Origin: Pseudomonadota bacterium
Lineage (GTDB): Bacteria > Pseudomonadota > Gammaproteobacteria > UBA5335
Assembly (NCBI GenBank): GCA_034189865.1
Contig: JAXHTV010000024.1
Span: 1 to 36,957 of the forward strand
Direction: 5' to 3'
Length of the DNA: 36,957 bases
The first letter of the stretch is position 1; every line of letters begins with the position of its first letter. Position numbers and translations under genes: made by a program. The notes beneath the pieces were generated by a model, which worked only from the letters and a program-made list of their open reading frames with translations, searched no databases and had not been told where the DNA came from. Below are positions 18,795 through 27,348 of this stretch, in pieces.

Positions 18795-21700
18795 GTGACA
18801 GAACGCACCCGCTTGCCGGGGGGGCTTTCCCCGTACCACAGCAGATCCTTACTGGTTCTGCTGTGGTCAGTGGCGGCATTGTCCTTGGCCGCTGTGTTGG
18901 TCGTCTGGTTTACGGCGGAAAGTGCGACCGGGAGCGGGTTGAAGACGTTTGTGCCTTGGGTTCTGTTGAGCGTCTTTTCGACTTGCATCGCATTGTTTGG
19001 GCAATTTTCCCCACGGCTGCGCCGGCACTCCTTTGCTCGCTTTCAGATGTTGGCCGACGAGAGTTTGGATGGTGTCTTGGTGGTGGACGCCGATGGTTTA
19101 ATCATTTCTGCCAACGATAATGCTTACCGAATTCTGGGTTACGAACCTGGCGCTCTGCTAGAGCATGCCATCCTCGATATCCTCGATCCCTCCGATCCGC
19201 GCACCGAGCCGGCACGCCAGGCGCGAAGAGAGGACAGATGTTTCTACGGGCATCTGTATCTGCGCAAAGCGGATCACTCTCGTTTGCCTGCCACCATGCG
19301 CTGCACCGTGCATGAAGACGATGGCAAAGAACTGGTCACCACGATCTTGTTCCGGGACGATTCAGCCCGAGTTGAACTCAAGAATCATCAGAACCTGCTT
19401 ATGTCCTCGATCGACCGATTGAGCGATGTGATTCTGGTGATCAGCCCCAAGGCCTGGGGTGATGAAGGGCCGATCGTGACCTTTGCCAACCGTTCGTTTG
19501 AGTGTGTGACGGGCTGGAAGGGCGAAGATTCCGTCGGTAGAGGCCTTAGAGAATTATTTGGTGCGGAAAACAGCCGTGATGCGGTCGAACACATCATCGA
19601 CGCCATGGCAGGGGGGCAATATTGTTTCGAGCGTCTGGAGGGCGAGAACCCGCGGGGGCAAAGTTATTGTTTGGAACTCAAAGTTCAGCCGGTGACGCGG
19701 GGGGACGGCCAGATTCGAAACTATGTCGCGATTGGTCGTGATGTCAGCGAGCAAAGAAAGGCGGTGCAGCGTCTTAGAGAGAGCGAACAGCGGTTCCGTG
19801 CGATTTTTGATCAGAATCCCGATCCAATTTTTATCACGGACTTGGAAGGCTGTGTAATTTCCTGTAACTCGGCGGCCGCTGCACTGGCCGGCAAGACGCC
19901 CGAAGAGCTCGTTGGAAACTCGTTCGAGCTAGCCGTCGCCGAAGATAAACGAGAACTCGCCTGGGAAATCATCGACCGAATCGTAAAAGAACGCCAGCCG
20001 GTTCGTTACAAAACCCGCAGTATCGACCTGAATGGTCGAGGTCGTGATATTGAAGCGACGGTGGTGCCTATCGTGGCGGGTGGCAAGATCGTTGGCTTGA
20101 GCGCGCTGTTGAAAGACATCAGCGAACGGGAGCAGACACTCAGTCAACTCAGTCAGAGCGAGCAGCGGTTCCGTGCCATTTTTGATCGTAACCCCGCAGC
20201 CTTGTTCGTTTCCGATTTGCAGGGGCGCATCATATCGAGCAATCAAGCAGCCAGTCGACTGGTCGGCTTACCACCCGAGGGGATGGATGGTCTGACTTTC
20301 CGCGACATGGTCACAGACGAGGACATCGATAATTGTTTCGAAGGTATTCGCCGTGCGATGGGGGGCGAGACCTATCTTTTAAGTGCCACCGGCCGCCGCG
20401 CCAACGGCGAGCTTCGCGACGTCGATGTGACGATCGTGCCGATCATCGTTGAAGGTGTCGTATCCGGTTTGGCCGTCCTGATTGAAGATGTCACCGAAAG
20501 GAACCAGGCAGAGACGCGTCTTAAGCAAAGTGAACGGCATTATCGGGCGATTTTCGATCAGAATCCCGCTGCGATCTTCGTAACCGATCTACAAGGCAAC
20601 ATTACCTCTTGCAATCACGCCGCGGCGGCCATGGCCGGCGTTGAACCGGGCGCGGTAGAGAATATTACTTTTCCCGATCTTGTTCATTCGGAAGGTCACT
20701 CGAGTGCGTTCGAGGCATTCGTGGCGGCTTGCAAGGGCGAGACTCGGCGGCTTGTGACTCGCGGTTTGACGTCGACCGGAGACGTTCTGGATGTGGACGT
20801 CACCATCGTGCCCATTGTGGTGGAAGCTCAGGTGATCGGGTTGGCGGCGTTGGTGGTGGACATTACCGAAACCATGCAGGCGCAGGCCAAGCTGGTTGAG
20901 AGTGAGCAGTACTATCGGGCCGTATTCGACCAGAACCCATTCCCTGTTTTCGTAACCAACACTGAGGGACGGATTGTTTCTTGCAACGCCGCGGCCGGCG
21001 CTCTTTTAGCCAGCAGTCCAACGGAGCTGGCCGGGGCTACGATTAATGAATTGGTGGAATCGACTGACAAAGATGCGACCTGGAACGCGTTTCGGGCAGC
21101 CCTGGACGGAAAAATGCAGCATTTGGTCACCCAGGGTGTTCGTCGGGACGGGGTTCATCGAGACATCGAATGTACGTTGGTGCCAATCGTTGTCGATGGT
21201 GAAAGTCGCGGGGTAACTTGCATCGCCGATGATGTGACCGAGCTTCGAAAGGCCGAAGAGGGATTGCGGTTATCGGCGAAAGCCTTGGAAAGCGTGGCCG
21301 AGGCGTCGGCCATCACGGATCTATCGATTCGGATCGTGTCGGTCAACAAAGCGTTCGCCGATATTACCGGTTTCAGCGGGCCGGAGGTCAAAGACAAGAC
21401 CCCGTTCGACCTCATGACCGATTCCAACGATCCGGATTTGGTCTCGACCATCGCCACTGCTATTGCGCAGGCGGGGCATTGGCAGGGTGAGATGTGGTTG
21501 GCCCGCAAAGATGGCGAGGAATATCCTGTGCTGATGACCATCAGCGCGGTTTACGACGAATCCGGTGCCGTGACCCACTATGCCACGGTGTTCACCGACA
21601 TCTCCCAGTACAAGCGTTATGAAGAACGTTTGGAGTTCATGGCCCACCACGATTTCCTTACGCGCCTGCCCAACCGTGCCTTATTCCAGGAACGTTTGGA

Positions 21701-22949
21701 AAACGCCATCGCTCGCGCCGCACGCCACGAGAGCATGGTCAGCGTGCTATTTATCGACCTCGATCAGTTCAAATCGATCAATGACTCGCTGGGCCATGGG
21801 ATTGGCGACGACCTGTTGGTTAAGGTCTCGGAGCGTTTGGGCGGACTGGTGCGCGGCACTGACACCGTCGCCCGTCTGGGGGGGGATGAGTTCGCTGTTT
21901 TGTTGGAAGACTTGAAGGACGATCAGGATCTTATTCGCGTAGCGGATAAGATCATCGCCGCTTTTGGATCGCCCTTCGAGCTGGAAGGGTATGAGCTCTT
22001 CACTTCCGCCAGCATGGGGATCGTGTGCTACCCCTCAGATGGTGAAGACGCCGAGACCTTGCTGAAAAAAGCTGACGCGGCCATGTACCAGGCCAAAGAC
22101 TACGGTCGCAACAACTATCGTTTCTTCTCGCCGGAAATCAACGCCAAGGCGCACGAATACCTTGTGTTGGCCAATAATCTTCGCTATGCGCTGGAGCGAG
22201 ACGAGTTCCGTTTGTACTACCAACCTCTGATTGACCTGAGCACGGGAGAAGTTCGTGGAGTGGAGGCCTTGATTCGCTGGCAGCATCCCGAGTTTGGCTT
22301 GGTGTCGCCGGTGACCTTCATTCCGGTGGCGGAGGCGACTGGGCTCATCAACCAGATCGGTACCTGGGTGCTGCGTACCGCCTGCGTTCAGGGCAAAAAG
22401 TGGCAGGATGCGGGCTTTGCCCCGATTCGAATCGCGGTCAATCTATCCGCACGTCAGTTCCGCGATGCGGCCTTGGTCGATACCTTGAACCAAATTTTGG
22501 AAGAAACCGGGCTGGACGGGCGCTGGGTGGAGCTTGAAGTGACCGAAAGCATGATGATGGAGAACCCATCCCGGGTTAAAGACATCATGTACGCGCTTAA
22601 GAAAAACCACGTCAGTATCGCCATTGACGATTTTGGCACCGGCTATTCGTCCCTCAGCTATCTCAAAGAGTTTCCCTTCGACTTTATCAAGATCGATCGC
22701 TCATTCGTCATGGGTATTCCCGGCAACAAGAGCGATACCAGTATCACCGAAACCATCATCGCCATGGCCAAGAGCTTGCACATTGCCGTAATTGCCGAAG
22801 GCATTGAAACCCCTGACCAAGAAGAATATCTGCTCAAACAGGGTTGTGACGAAGGGCAAGGTTATCTCTTCAGCAAACCGGTCCCCGCGGACCAACTCGA
22901 GTTACTTCTGAGTAAATGGCCTCACCCCGAACAATCACGTCTTAAATAG
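18795..22949 (+). CDS. Membrane-anchored seven-PAS GGDEF-EAL cyclic-di-GMP protein
   Basis: 1384 residues. Two hydrophobic segments at about 18-40 and 50-70 anchor the N terminus; seven PAS-type sensor domains follow (about 83-205, 205-330, 331-455, 456-579, 580-703, 704-828, 835-945), then GGDEF and EAL. The GGDEF motif is intact at 1029-1033, with an RxxD product-inhibition site five residues before it (RGTD, TVARL). EAL is intact at 1157-1159 within GVEALIRW, and the DDFGTGYSSL loop is present, so both synthesis and breakdown of c-di-GMP look possible. The GTG start is chosen because no ATG exists in frame after the last upstream stop (18681-18683); its ribosome-binding site is poor. The sigma-28-like promoter upstream suggests expression with the flagellar regulon. 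Signals sensed are unknown. Confidence 0.92.
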   Translation: MTERTRLPGGLSPYHSRSLLVLLWSVAALSLAAVLVVWFTAESATGSGLKTFVPWVLLSVFSTCIALFGQFSPRLRRHSFARFQMLADESLDGVLVVDADGLIISANDNAYRILGYEPGALLEHAILDILDPSDPRTEPARQARREDRCFYGHLYLRKADHSRLPATMRCTVHEDDGKELVTTILFRDDSARVELKNHQNLLMSSIDRLSDVILVISPKAWGDEGPIVTFANRSFECVTGWKGEDSVGRGLRELFGAENSRDAVEHIIDAMAGGQYCFERLEGENPRGQSYCLELKVQPVTRGDGQIRNYVAIGRDVSEQRKAVQRLRESEQRFRAIFDQNPDPIFITDLEGCVISCNSAAAALAGKTPEELVGNSFELAVAEDKRELAWEIIDRIVKERQPVRYKTRSIDLNGRGRDIEATVVPIVAGGKIVGLSALLKDISEREQTLSQLSQSEQRFRAIFDRNPAALFVSDLQGRIISSNQAASRLVGLPPEGMDGLTFRDMVTDEDIDNCFEGIRRAMGGETYLLSATGRRANGELRDVDVTIVPIIVEGVVSGLAVLIEDVTERNQAETRLKQSERHYRAIFDQNPAAIFVTDLQGNITSCNHAAAAMAGVEPGAVENITFPDLVHSEGHSSAFEAFVAACKGETRRLVTRGLTSTGDVLDVDVTIVPIVVEAQVIGLAALVVDITETMQAQAKLVESEQYYRAVFDQNPFPVFVTNTEGRIVSCNAAAGALLASSPTELAGATINELVESTDKDATWNAFRAALDGKMQHLVTQGVRRDGVHRDIECTLVPIVVDGESRGVTCIADDVTELRKAEEGLRLSAKALESVAEASAITDLSIRIVSVNKAFADITGFSGPEVKDKTPFDLMTDSNDPDLVSTIATAIAQAGHWQGEMWLARKDGEEYPVLMTISAVYDESGAVTHYATVFTDISQYKRYEERLEFMAHHDFLTRLPNRALFQERLENAIARAARHESMVSVLFIDLDQFKSINDSLGHGIGDDLLVKVSERLGGLVRGTDTVARLGGDEFAVLLEDLKDDQDLIRVADKIIAAFGSPFELEGYELFTSASMGIVCYPSDGEDAETLLKKADAAMYQAKDYGRNNYRFFSPEINAKAHEYLVLANNLRYALERDEFRLYYQPLIDLSTGEVRGVEALIRWQHPEFGLVSPVTFIPVAEATGLINQIGTWVLRTACVQGKKWQDAGFAPIRIAVNLSARQFRDAALVDTLNQILEETGLDGRWVELEVTESMMMENPSRVKDIMYALKKNHVSIAIDDFGTGYSSLSYLKEFPFDFIKIDRSFVMGIPGNKSDTSITETIIAMAKSLHIAVIAEGIETPDQEEYLLKQGCDEGQGYLFSKPVPADQLELLLSKWPHPEQSRLK
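19788..21278 (+). repeat. Four tandem PAS-coding repeats inside the GGDEF-EAL gene
   Basis: PAS domains 3 to 6 begin with near-identical words (RFRAIFDQNP, RFRAIFDRNP, HYRAIFDQNP, YYRAVFDQNP) at 19788, 20163, 20535 and 20907, giving periods of 375, 372 and 372 nt. Each ends with a V-P-I-V/I segment and a D-I/V-T/S-E linker. This is in-frame tandem duplication of one sensor unit. Confidence 0.8.
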
Positions 22950-23122
22950 CACTTGCCCTCCCCGAGACCACGTGCCGGCTCGGGCCTTCTGAGGTCTTCT
23001 GCGTATAGCACGAAACCGTTGGTTATGTATGTCACGGTAGGGCTTGGGAAGGCCGATTCGTGTAATCGCTGAATCCGTGTCTGCGACGAATGGTCGCGGT
23101 TGGCGAGCTGATGGATCGCAGG

Positions 23123-23131
23123 TGTCATAAT
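23123..23131 (+). promoter_or_regulatory. Candidate extended -10 promoter for cioAB
   Basis: TGT followed by CATAAT (23126-23131) forms an extended -10 about 64 nt before the cioA start; there is no good -35. The spacer 22950-23194 otherwise shows only a weak CCCGAG/CTCGGG stem just after the preceding gene and no obvious FNR/ANR-type site. Confidence 0.4.
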
Positions 23132-23194
23132 GTCTGCGAGATGCTAACGGTTCTATCATCCGAATACGGTTCAACTCAGCAACGGGGTTAACCG

Positions 23195-24544
23195 ATGCCC
23201 TTAGACCCTTTTGTTTTGGCCCGAATCCAGTTTGCGGCCAACATCAGTTTTCACATTCTTTTTCCCTCCATCTCCATCGGCTTGGCTTGGGTCCTTTTTT
23301 ACTTCCGCTATCGATACCATCTATCGGGAGACAAGGCCTGGGACTATGCGTACCTGTTTTGGGTGAAAATCTTCGCGCTCACGTTCGCGCTGGGTGTGGT
23401 CAGCGGGATCACCATGAGTTTTCAGTTCGGGACAAACTGGCCGGGTTTCACCGAAACCACCGGCAACATTTCCGGTCCGCTGCTTGGGTACGAGGTGTTG
23501 ACGGCATTTTTTATGGAAGCGTCGTTTCTCGGCATCATGCTGTTCGGACGCAAACGGGTTTCCGCGCGAGTGCATGTTGTCGCCACTGCGCTGGTGGCAA
23601 TTGGTACAACGCTTTCGGCGTTTTGGATTCTGAGTTTGAATTCCTGGATGCAAACGCCATCCGGTTACGAGATCGTGGACGGTGAATTTTACGCCGTCGA
23701 TTGGCTTGCGATTATTTTTAATCCTTCTTTTATCTATCGGTTTGCCCATTCTGTGAATGCGTCGTTGATTACCAGCGCGTTCTTAATCATGGGCGTGAGC
23801 GCCTGGCGGATTTTCAAATCCCTGGATGGCCCGGCCACACACCAGGTGCTTAAAACCGGCGTGGTCATCGCGGTGGTCGCCACGCCCACGCAACTGTTGC
23901 TCGGGGATCTACACGGCCTGAACACCCTTGAACATCAACCGGCCAAAATCGCCGCCATGGAAGGAATTTGGGAAACCGAATCCGGCGCGCCTTTCACGCT
24001 GTTTGCTTGGCCGAACGAAGAAACTCAGGCGAATGATTTCGCCATCACCATTCCGAAACTCGGCAGTCTCATCCTCACTCATCAGCTCGACGGCACGGTG
24101 AGAGGTTTGAGTGAATTTGAGCATGCGCGTCCACCCGTTGCGCTGGTGTTTTGGTCTTTTCGTGTGATGGTGGGTGTCGGCCTCCTGATGATCGTCATCG
24201 CCTGGTGGGTTGGTTGGCGCCTGTGGCGCCAGCGCGCCTTATCCCATGTTCAGCTGCTCGCGCTCAGCGCAATGACATTCTCCGGCTGGGTTGCCACGTT
24301 GGCCGGCTGGTGGGTGACGGAAGTTGGCCGCCAGCCTTATATCGTTTACGGCTTGGTGCGCACACAAGAGGTGGTGGCGCCCCACGGTGGTGGGGTGGTG
24401 GCCACAACCTTGGTGGCCTATTTGCTGCTCTATGTGTTGTTGCTGGCGTCTTATATCGGAGCGATTCGCTATCTCTCCAGTAAACCGGCGGCTTCATTGG
24501 CGTTGACCCAGTTTCCGGCAAAATCTTCTGCGGAGGCCGGCTGA
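23195..24544 (+). CDS. cioA: Cytochrome bd-type ubiquinol oxidase subunit I, cyanide-insensitive (CIO) type
   Basis: Haem-bearing subunit of a bd-type terminal oxidase that oxidises quinol and reduces oxygen to water without pumping protons. 449 residues, shorter than E. coli CydA (522), because the Q-loop is short; this marks the CIO/CioA group. Conserved residues: His20 (haem b595 side), Glu100 and Glu108 in GYEVLTAFFMEASF, His185 (haem b558) in YRFAHSVNAS, and the quinol-site Lys251 and Glu256 in KIAAMEGIWE. Another family segment is GWWVTEVGRQPYIVYG. Hydrophobic helices run through the protein. Its stop overlaps the cioB start by one base (TGATG). Such oxidases tolerate cyanide, sulfide and oxidative stress, which suits the peroxide genes that follow. 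Confidence 0.94.
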   Translation: MPLDPFVLARIQFAANISFHILFPSISIGLAWVLFYFRYRYHLSGDKAWDYAYLFWVKIFALTFALGVVSGITMSFQFGTNWPGFTETTGNISGPLLGYEVLTAFFMEASFLGIMLFGRKRVSARVHVVATALVAIGTTLSAFWILSLNSWMQTPSGYEIVDGEFYAVDWLAIIFNPSFIYRFAHSVNASLITSAFLIMGVSAWRIFKSLDGPATHQVLKTGVVIAVVATPTQLLLGDLHGLNTLEHQPAKIAAMEGIWETESGAPFTLFAWPNEETQANDFAITIPKLGSLILTHQLDGTVRGLSEFEHARPPVALVFWSFRVMVGVGLLMIVIAWWVGWRLWRQRALSHVQLLALSAMTFSGWVATLAGWWVTEVGRQPYIVYGLVRTQEVVAPHGGGVVATTLVAYLLLYVLLLASYIGAIRYLSSKPAASLALTQFPAKSSAEAG

Positions 24545-25536
24545 TGGATACCCTGCTACCGCTGATATTTTTCTTCATCATGGGTTTTGCCGTGCTGACC
24601 TACAGCATACTGGACGGCTATGACTTGGGCATTGGGATTTTGCTTCCGTTGGGCGATGAGGCCGAAAAGGATCAAATGATCGCCTCGATCGGGCCATTCT
24701 GGGATGCCAACGAAACCTGGATCGTGCTCGGCGTTGGGGTGTTGTTGATCGCTTTTCCGGAGGCCCATGGACGGGTGCTCACAGCGCTGTACCTGCCCGT
24801 CACGCTCATGCTCATTGGGTTGATACTCCGCGGTGTGGCGTTTGATTTACGTGTAAAAGCAGGACTCAATCAAAAGCATCTTTGGGATCGGGCGTTTTTT
24901 GCGGGTTCACTGTTGGCCTCTGTGACTCAGGGCTGGATGGTAGGGGCCTACATCACCGGTTTAAAACCGGGTCTGACCAATACCTTGTTCGCCGGATTAA
25001 TCGCGGTGTTATTGCCGGCATTCTATGTTTTTCTCGGCTCGGCCTGGTTGATGATCAAAACCGAAGGGGTGCTGTTCGACAAAGCTGTTGGCTGGGCCAA
25101 GCGGGCCATTCCACCCATGGCCGGGGCACTGTTGTTAATCTCGATTGCAACGCCTTTGGTCAGTGCCACTATCGCGGCGCGTTGGTTTACGTTGCCTAAC
25201 GCCATCGGCCTTTCGCCCATACCCATCAGTTGTGTCTTGGTATTCGGTGCGCTAATCGGTTTTTTTAGCCGGTCTCGGCAGACGCTTTATCGCTATGCCT
25301 GGATGCCCTTTGCCGGTACGGTGGTCATCGGACTTATGGCCGCCATCGGGCTGGCGTATAGCCTGTATCCGTACATCGTCATCGACGAGCTCACCATTTG
25401 GGAGACGGCCTCCGCCACCAACTCGCTCCTATTCGTGTTGGTGGGAGTTGCCGTGAGCGTGCCGGCTATTATTGGCTACTCAATTTTCGTATATCGAACA
25501 TTCGCCGGAAAAACCGGGGATCTGGAATACGATTGA
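24544..25536 (+). CDS. cioB: Cytochrome bd-type oxidase subunit II, CIO type
   Basis: Structural partner of CioA, 330 residues, with about eight hydrophobic helices. The start MDTLLPLIFFFIMGFAVLTYSILDGYDLGIGILLP carries the conserved D-G-Y/F-D-L-G motif, and FWDANETWIVLGVGVLLIAFP is the other family landmark. Start and stop are coupled to cioA by TGATG. No CydX-like small subunit (a peptide of 30-40 residues with one helix) is visible in the 75 nt after the stop, before the convergent oxyR gene. Confidence 0.94.
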   Translation: MDTLLPLIFFFIMGFAVLTYSILDGYDLGIGILLPLGDEAEKDQMIASIGPFWDANETWIVLGVGVLLIAFPEAHGRVLTALYLPVTLMLIGLILRGVAFDLRVKAGLNQKHLWDRAFFAGSLLASVTQGWMVGAYITGLKPGLTNTLFAGLIAVLLPAFYVFLGSAWLMIKTEGVLFDKAVGWAKRAIPPMAGALLLISIATPLVSATIAARWFTLPNAIGLSPIPISCVLVFGALIGFFSRSRQTLYRYAWMPFAGTVVIGLMAAIGLAYSLYPYIVIDELTIWETASATNSLLFVLVGVAVSVPAIIGYSIFVYRTFAGKTGDLEYD

Positions 25537-25558
25537 ATCGATCGGGAAATATTCTCCC

Positions 25559-25581
25559 AAACTGCCTAGAACTCAGTTTTT
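25559..25581 (+). terminator. Weak hairpin terminator after cioB
   Basis: AAACTG (25559-25564) can pair with CAGTTT (25574-25579), followed by more T. The stem is only 6 bp; the position between convergent cioB and oxyR supports the call. Confidence 0.42.
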
Positions 25582-25611
25582 CGGTTGCCTGGGCGGTGCG
25601 CAGAGAAGCGG

Positions 25612-26553
25612 TTATCGTCCGGGACTGAGTGAAATCGGATCATCCGTCGTCTGGCTGGTTTTTTTGGTCAAGGCGGCTTCGCACAGGGCGATCAAGGCCT
25701 CGATGCTGGAGATTCGCGTGTAGTTGGGCCGGATGACAAAGGCGATCCGGCGGTGGGGGCCGGGTTCATTCAGGTGCACGGCGGAAAGTGCCGGGTTCTG
25801 GGAGATCAGTTGGTCTAGCGCCATTTCCGGAATGAGCGTGGTCCCCAGTCGGCCCATGACCATTTGCACCAGGGTGTTCAGACTGGTGGCGCCAAAACCG
25901 TGATTGGCCGTTTGCTCCGAGAGCTTGCAGGCATCGAGAATGTGGTCCTTCAGACAGTGACCCTCTTTCAGCAACATCAGATTGCTGTGGTTCAACTCAT
26001 CGCTGGTAATTTCTTTCTGCTGCGCATGCTTGTCGTCTTTTAAGGCCACCCAATAAAAATCCTCCTGCCAAAACTCCAGCTTCAATAGGCCGTCAATGGG
26101 AAACGGTAGCGCCAATATGGCGGTATCGATTTCACCGGCTCGGACCATGTCCACCAAAACCTGTGATTGTTCTTCGACGATATTGAGTTGCGCGCGAGGG
26201 TAGTGCCGATTCAGCGCCGGCAGGATTTTCGGTAGCAGGAAGGGGGCCACGGTGGGGATGATGCCCACCGACAGCGGAAAACTGAGCGGTATTTTCTGGC
26301 TGTCGGCGAGATGCTGTAACTCTTCCACCTGTAGCATGATTCGGCGTGCTTGTTCCAAAACCTGCTTTCCGATGGGCGTGACCAACACTTTTTTGTTGTC
26401 TCGCTCGAAGATCTGCAGGCCGAGTTGCTTTTCCAGTTCGTTTAGCGCGGTGCTCAGTGCCGACTGGCTGATATTGCACAGCTCTGCAGCTTTTCGGAAA
26501 TGCAGTGTTTTTTCTGCTGCCAGCGCGTAGGAAAGTTGCTTGATGGAAATCAT
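25612..26553 (-). CDS. oxyR: Peroxide-sensing LysR-type regulator OxyR
   Basis: 313 residues. LysR-type helix-turn-helix at about 1-60 (LHFRKAAELCNISQSALSTALNELEKQLG), then a substrate-like sensor domain. The redox pair is present: Cys200 and Cys209 in EGHCLKDHILDAC, with the nine-residue spacing of E. coli Cys199 and Cys208. Hydrogen peroxide would form this disulfide and switch the protein to activate ahpC, katG and similar genes. It is divergent from ahpC, the usual arrangement for a LysR regulator and its target, so the shared 146-nt region is its likely binding place. Confidence 0.92.
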   Translation of the reverse strand: MISIKQLSYALAAEKTLHFRKAAELCNISQSALSTALNELEKQLGLQIFERDNKKVLVTPIGKQVLEQARRIMLQVEELQHLADSQKIPLSFPLSVGIIPTVAPFLLPKILPALNRHYPRAQLNIVEEQSQVLVDMVRAGEIDTAILALPFPIDGLLKLEFWQEDFYWVALKDDKHAQQKEITSDELNHSNLMLLKEGHCLKDHILDACKLSEQTANHGFGATSLNTLVQMVMGRLGTTLIPEMALDQLISQNPALSAVHLNEPGPHRRIAFVIRPNYTRISSIEALIALCEAALTKKTSQTTDDPISLSPGR

Positions 26554-26699
26554 GGGGCACCTGAGATGGCTGTTCGAACGTTCATTATTTTAGAACGTTA
26601 TTATGAATTTTATCAATTTTACAGATCAAAGGTGCCGCTTTATCCTAACCCTCGCAACGAAACTAAACCGTTCATAAACCAACTCACAGGGAGGCCACC
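26554..26699. promoter_or_regulatory. Divergent oxyR/ahpC control region with direct repeats
   Basis: 146 nt, clearly more AT-rich than the surroundings. GAACGTT occurs at 26576-26582 and 26593-26599, a 17-nt period, each followed by TTAT-rich sequence; the first copy is part of GTTCGAAC. The classical four-part ATAG/CTAT OxyR pattern is only loosely matched (TTAG-N7-TTAT at 26590-26604). A ribosome-binding site (AGGGAGG) precedes ahpC. Confidence 0.5.
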
Positions 26700-27263
26700 A
26701 TGGCACTTATCAACACCAAAATTAAACCGTTTAAAGCAACCGCCTTTAAGAATGGCGAGTTCATCGAGGTGTCCGATCAGGATCTTCAAGGTAAGTGGTC
26801 GGTGTTCTTCTTCTATCCCGCCGATTTCACTTTTGTGTGTCCGACGGAGTTGGGCGATCTGGCCGACCACTACGAAGAGTTCCAAAAGCGCGGTGTCGAG
26901 ATTTACTCCGTGTCCACCGACACTCACTTTACCCACAAAGCCTGGCACGACGCCTCTGACACCATCGGCAAGATCCAGTACACCATGATTGGCGATCCCA
27001 CCGGTGAAATCACCCGTAACTTCGAAGTCATGCGCGAGGGTCAGGGCTTGGCGGATCGTGGCACCTTCGTGGTCGATCCCGAAGGCGTGATTCAGGCGAT
27101 GGAAATCACCGCCGAAGGCATCGGTCGGGATGCCGAAGATCTGCTGCGTAAAGTAAAAGCGGCGCAATACGTGGCCGCCCACCCCGGCGAAGTCTGCCCG
27201 GCCGCTTGGAAAGAAGGCGAACAGACCCTGGCGCCGTCGCTGGATTTGGTTGGAAAAATCTAA
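26700..27263 (+). CDS. ahpC: Alkyl hydroperoxide reductase subunit C (2-Cys peroxiredoxin)
   Basis: Reduces hydrogen peroxide, organic peroxides and peroxynitrite; decameric and cytoplasmic. 187 residues, as E. coli AhpC. The peroxidatic cysteine is Cys47 in FVCPTE and the resolving cysteine Cys166 in EVCPAAW, both at the standard positions. The disulfide is reduced by AhpF, encoded next. AGGGAGG precedes the ATG. Probably induced by the divergent OxyR. A strong hairpin follows the stop, before ahpF. Confidence 0.97.
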   Translation: MALINTKIKPFKATAFKNGEFIEVSDQDLQGKWSVFFFYPADFTFVCPTELGDLADHYEEFQKRGVEIYSVSTDTHFTHKAWHDASDTIGKIQYTMIGDPTGEITRNFEVMREGQGLADRGTFVVDPEGVIQAMEITAEGIGRDAEDLLRKVKAAQYVAAHPGEVCPAAWKEGEQTLAPSLDLVGKI

Positions 27264-27274
27264 TCAGGAAGCGT

Positions 27275-27306
27275 GGTGTGAGCCCGACCCCGGTCGCGCT
27301 CACACC
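27275..27306 (+). other. Strong hairpin between ahpC and ahpF
   Basis: Arms 27275-27289 and 27292-27306 pair at 14 of 15 positions (one C/C mismatch). There is no T run, so it would not stop all transcription. Likely roles are partial termination or protection of the ahpC mRNA 3' end, giving more AhpC than AhpF. Confidence 0.75.
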
Positions 27307-27348
27307 CCACCTTGATCGGGTAACGCAAGAACGAGGAGAAACCGAATC

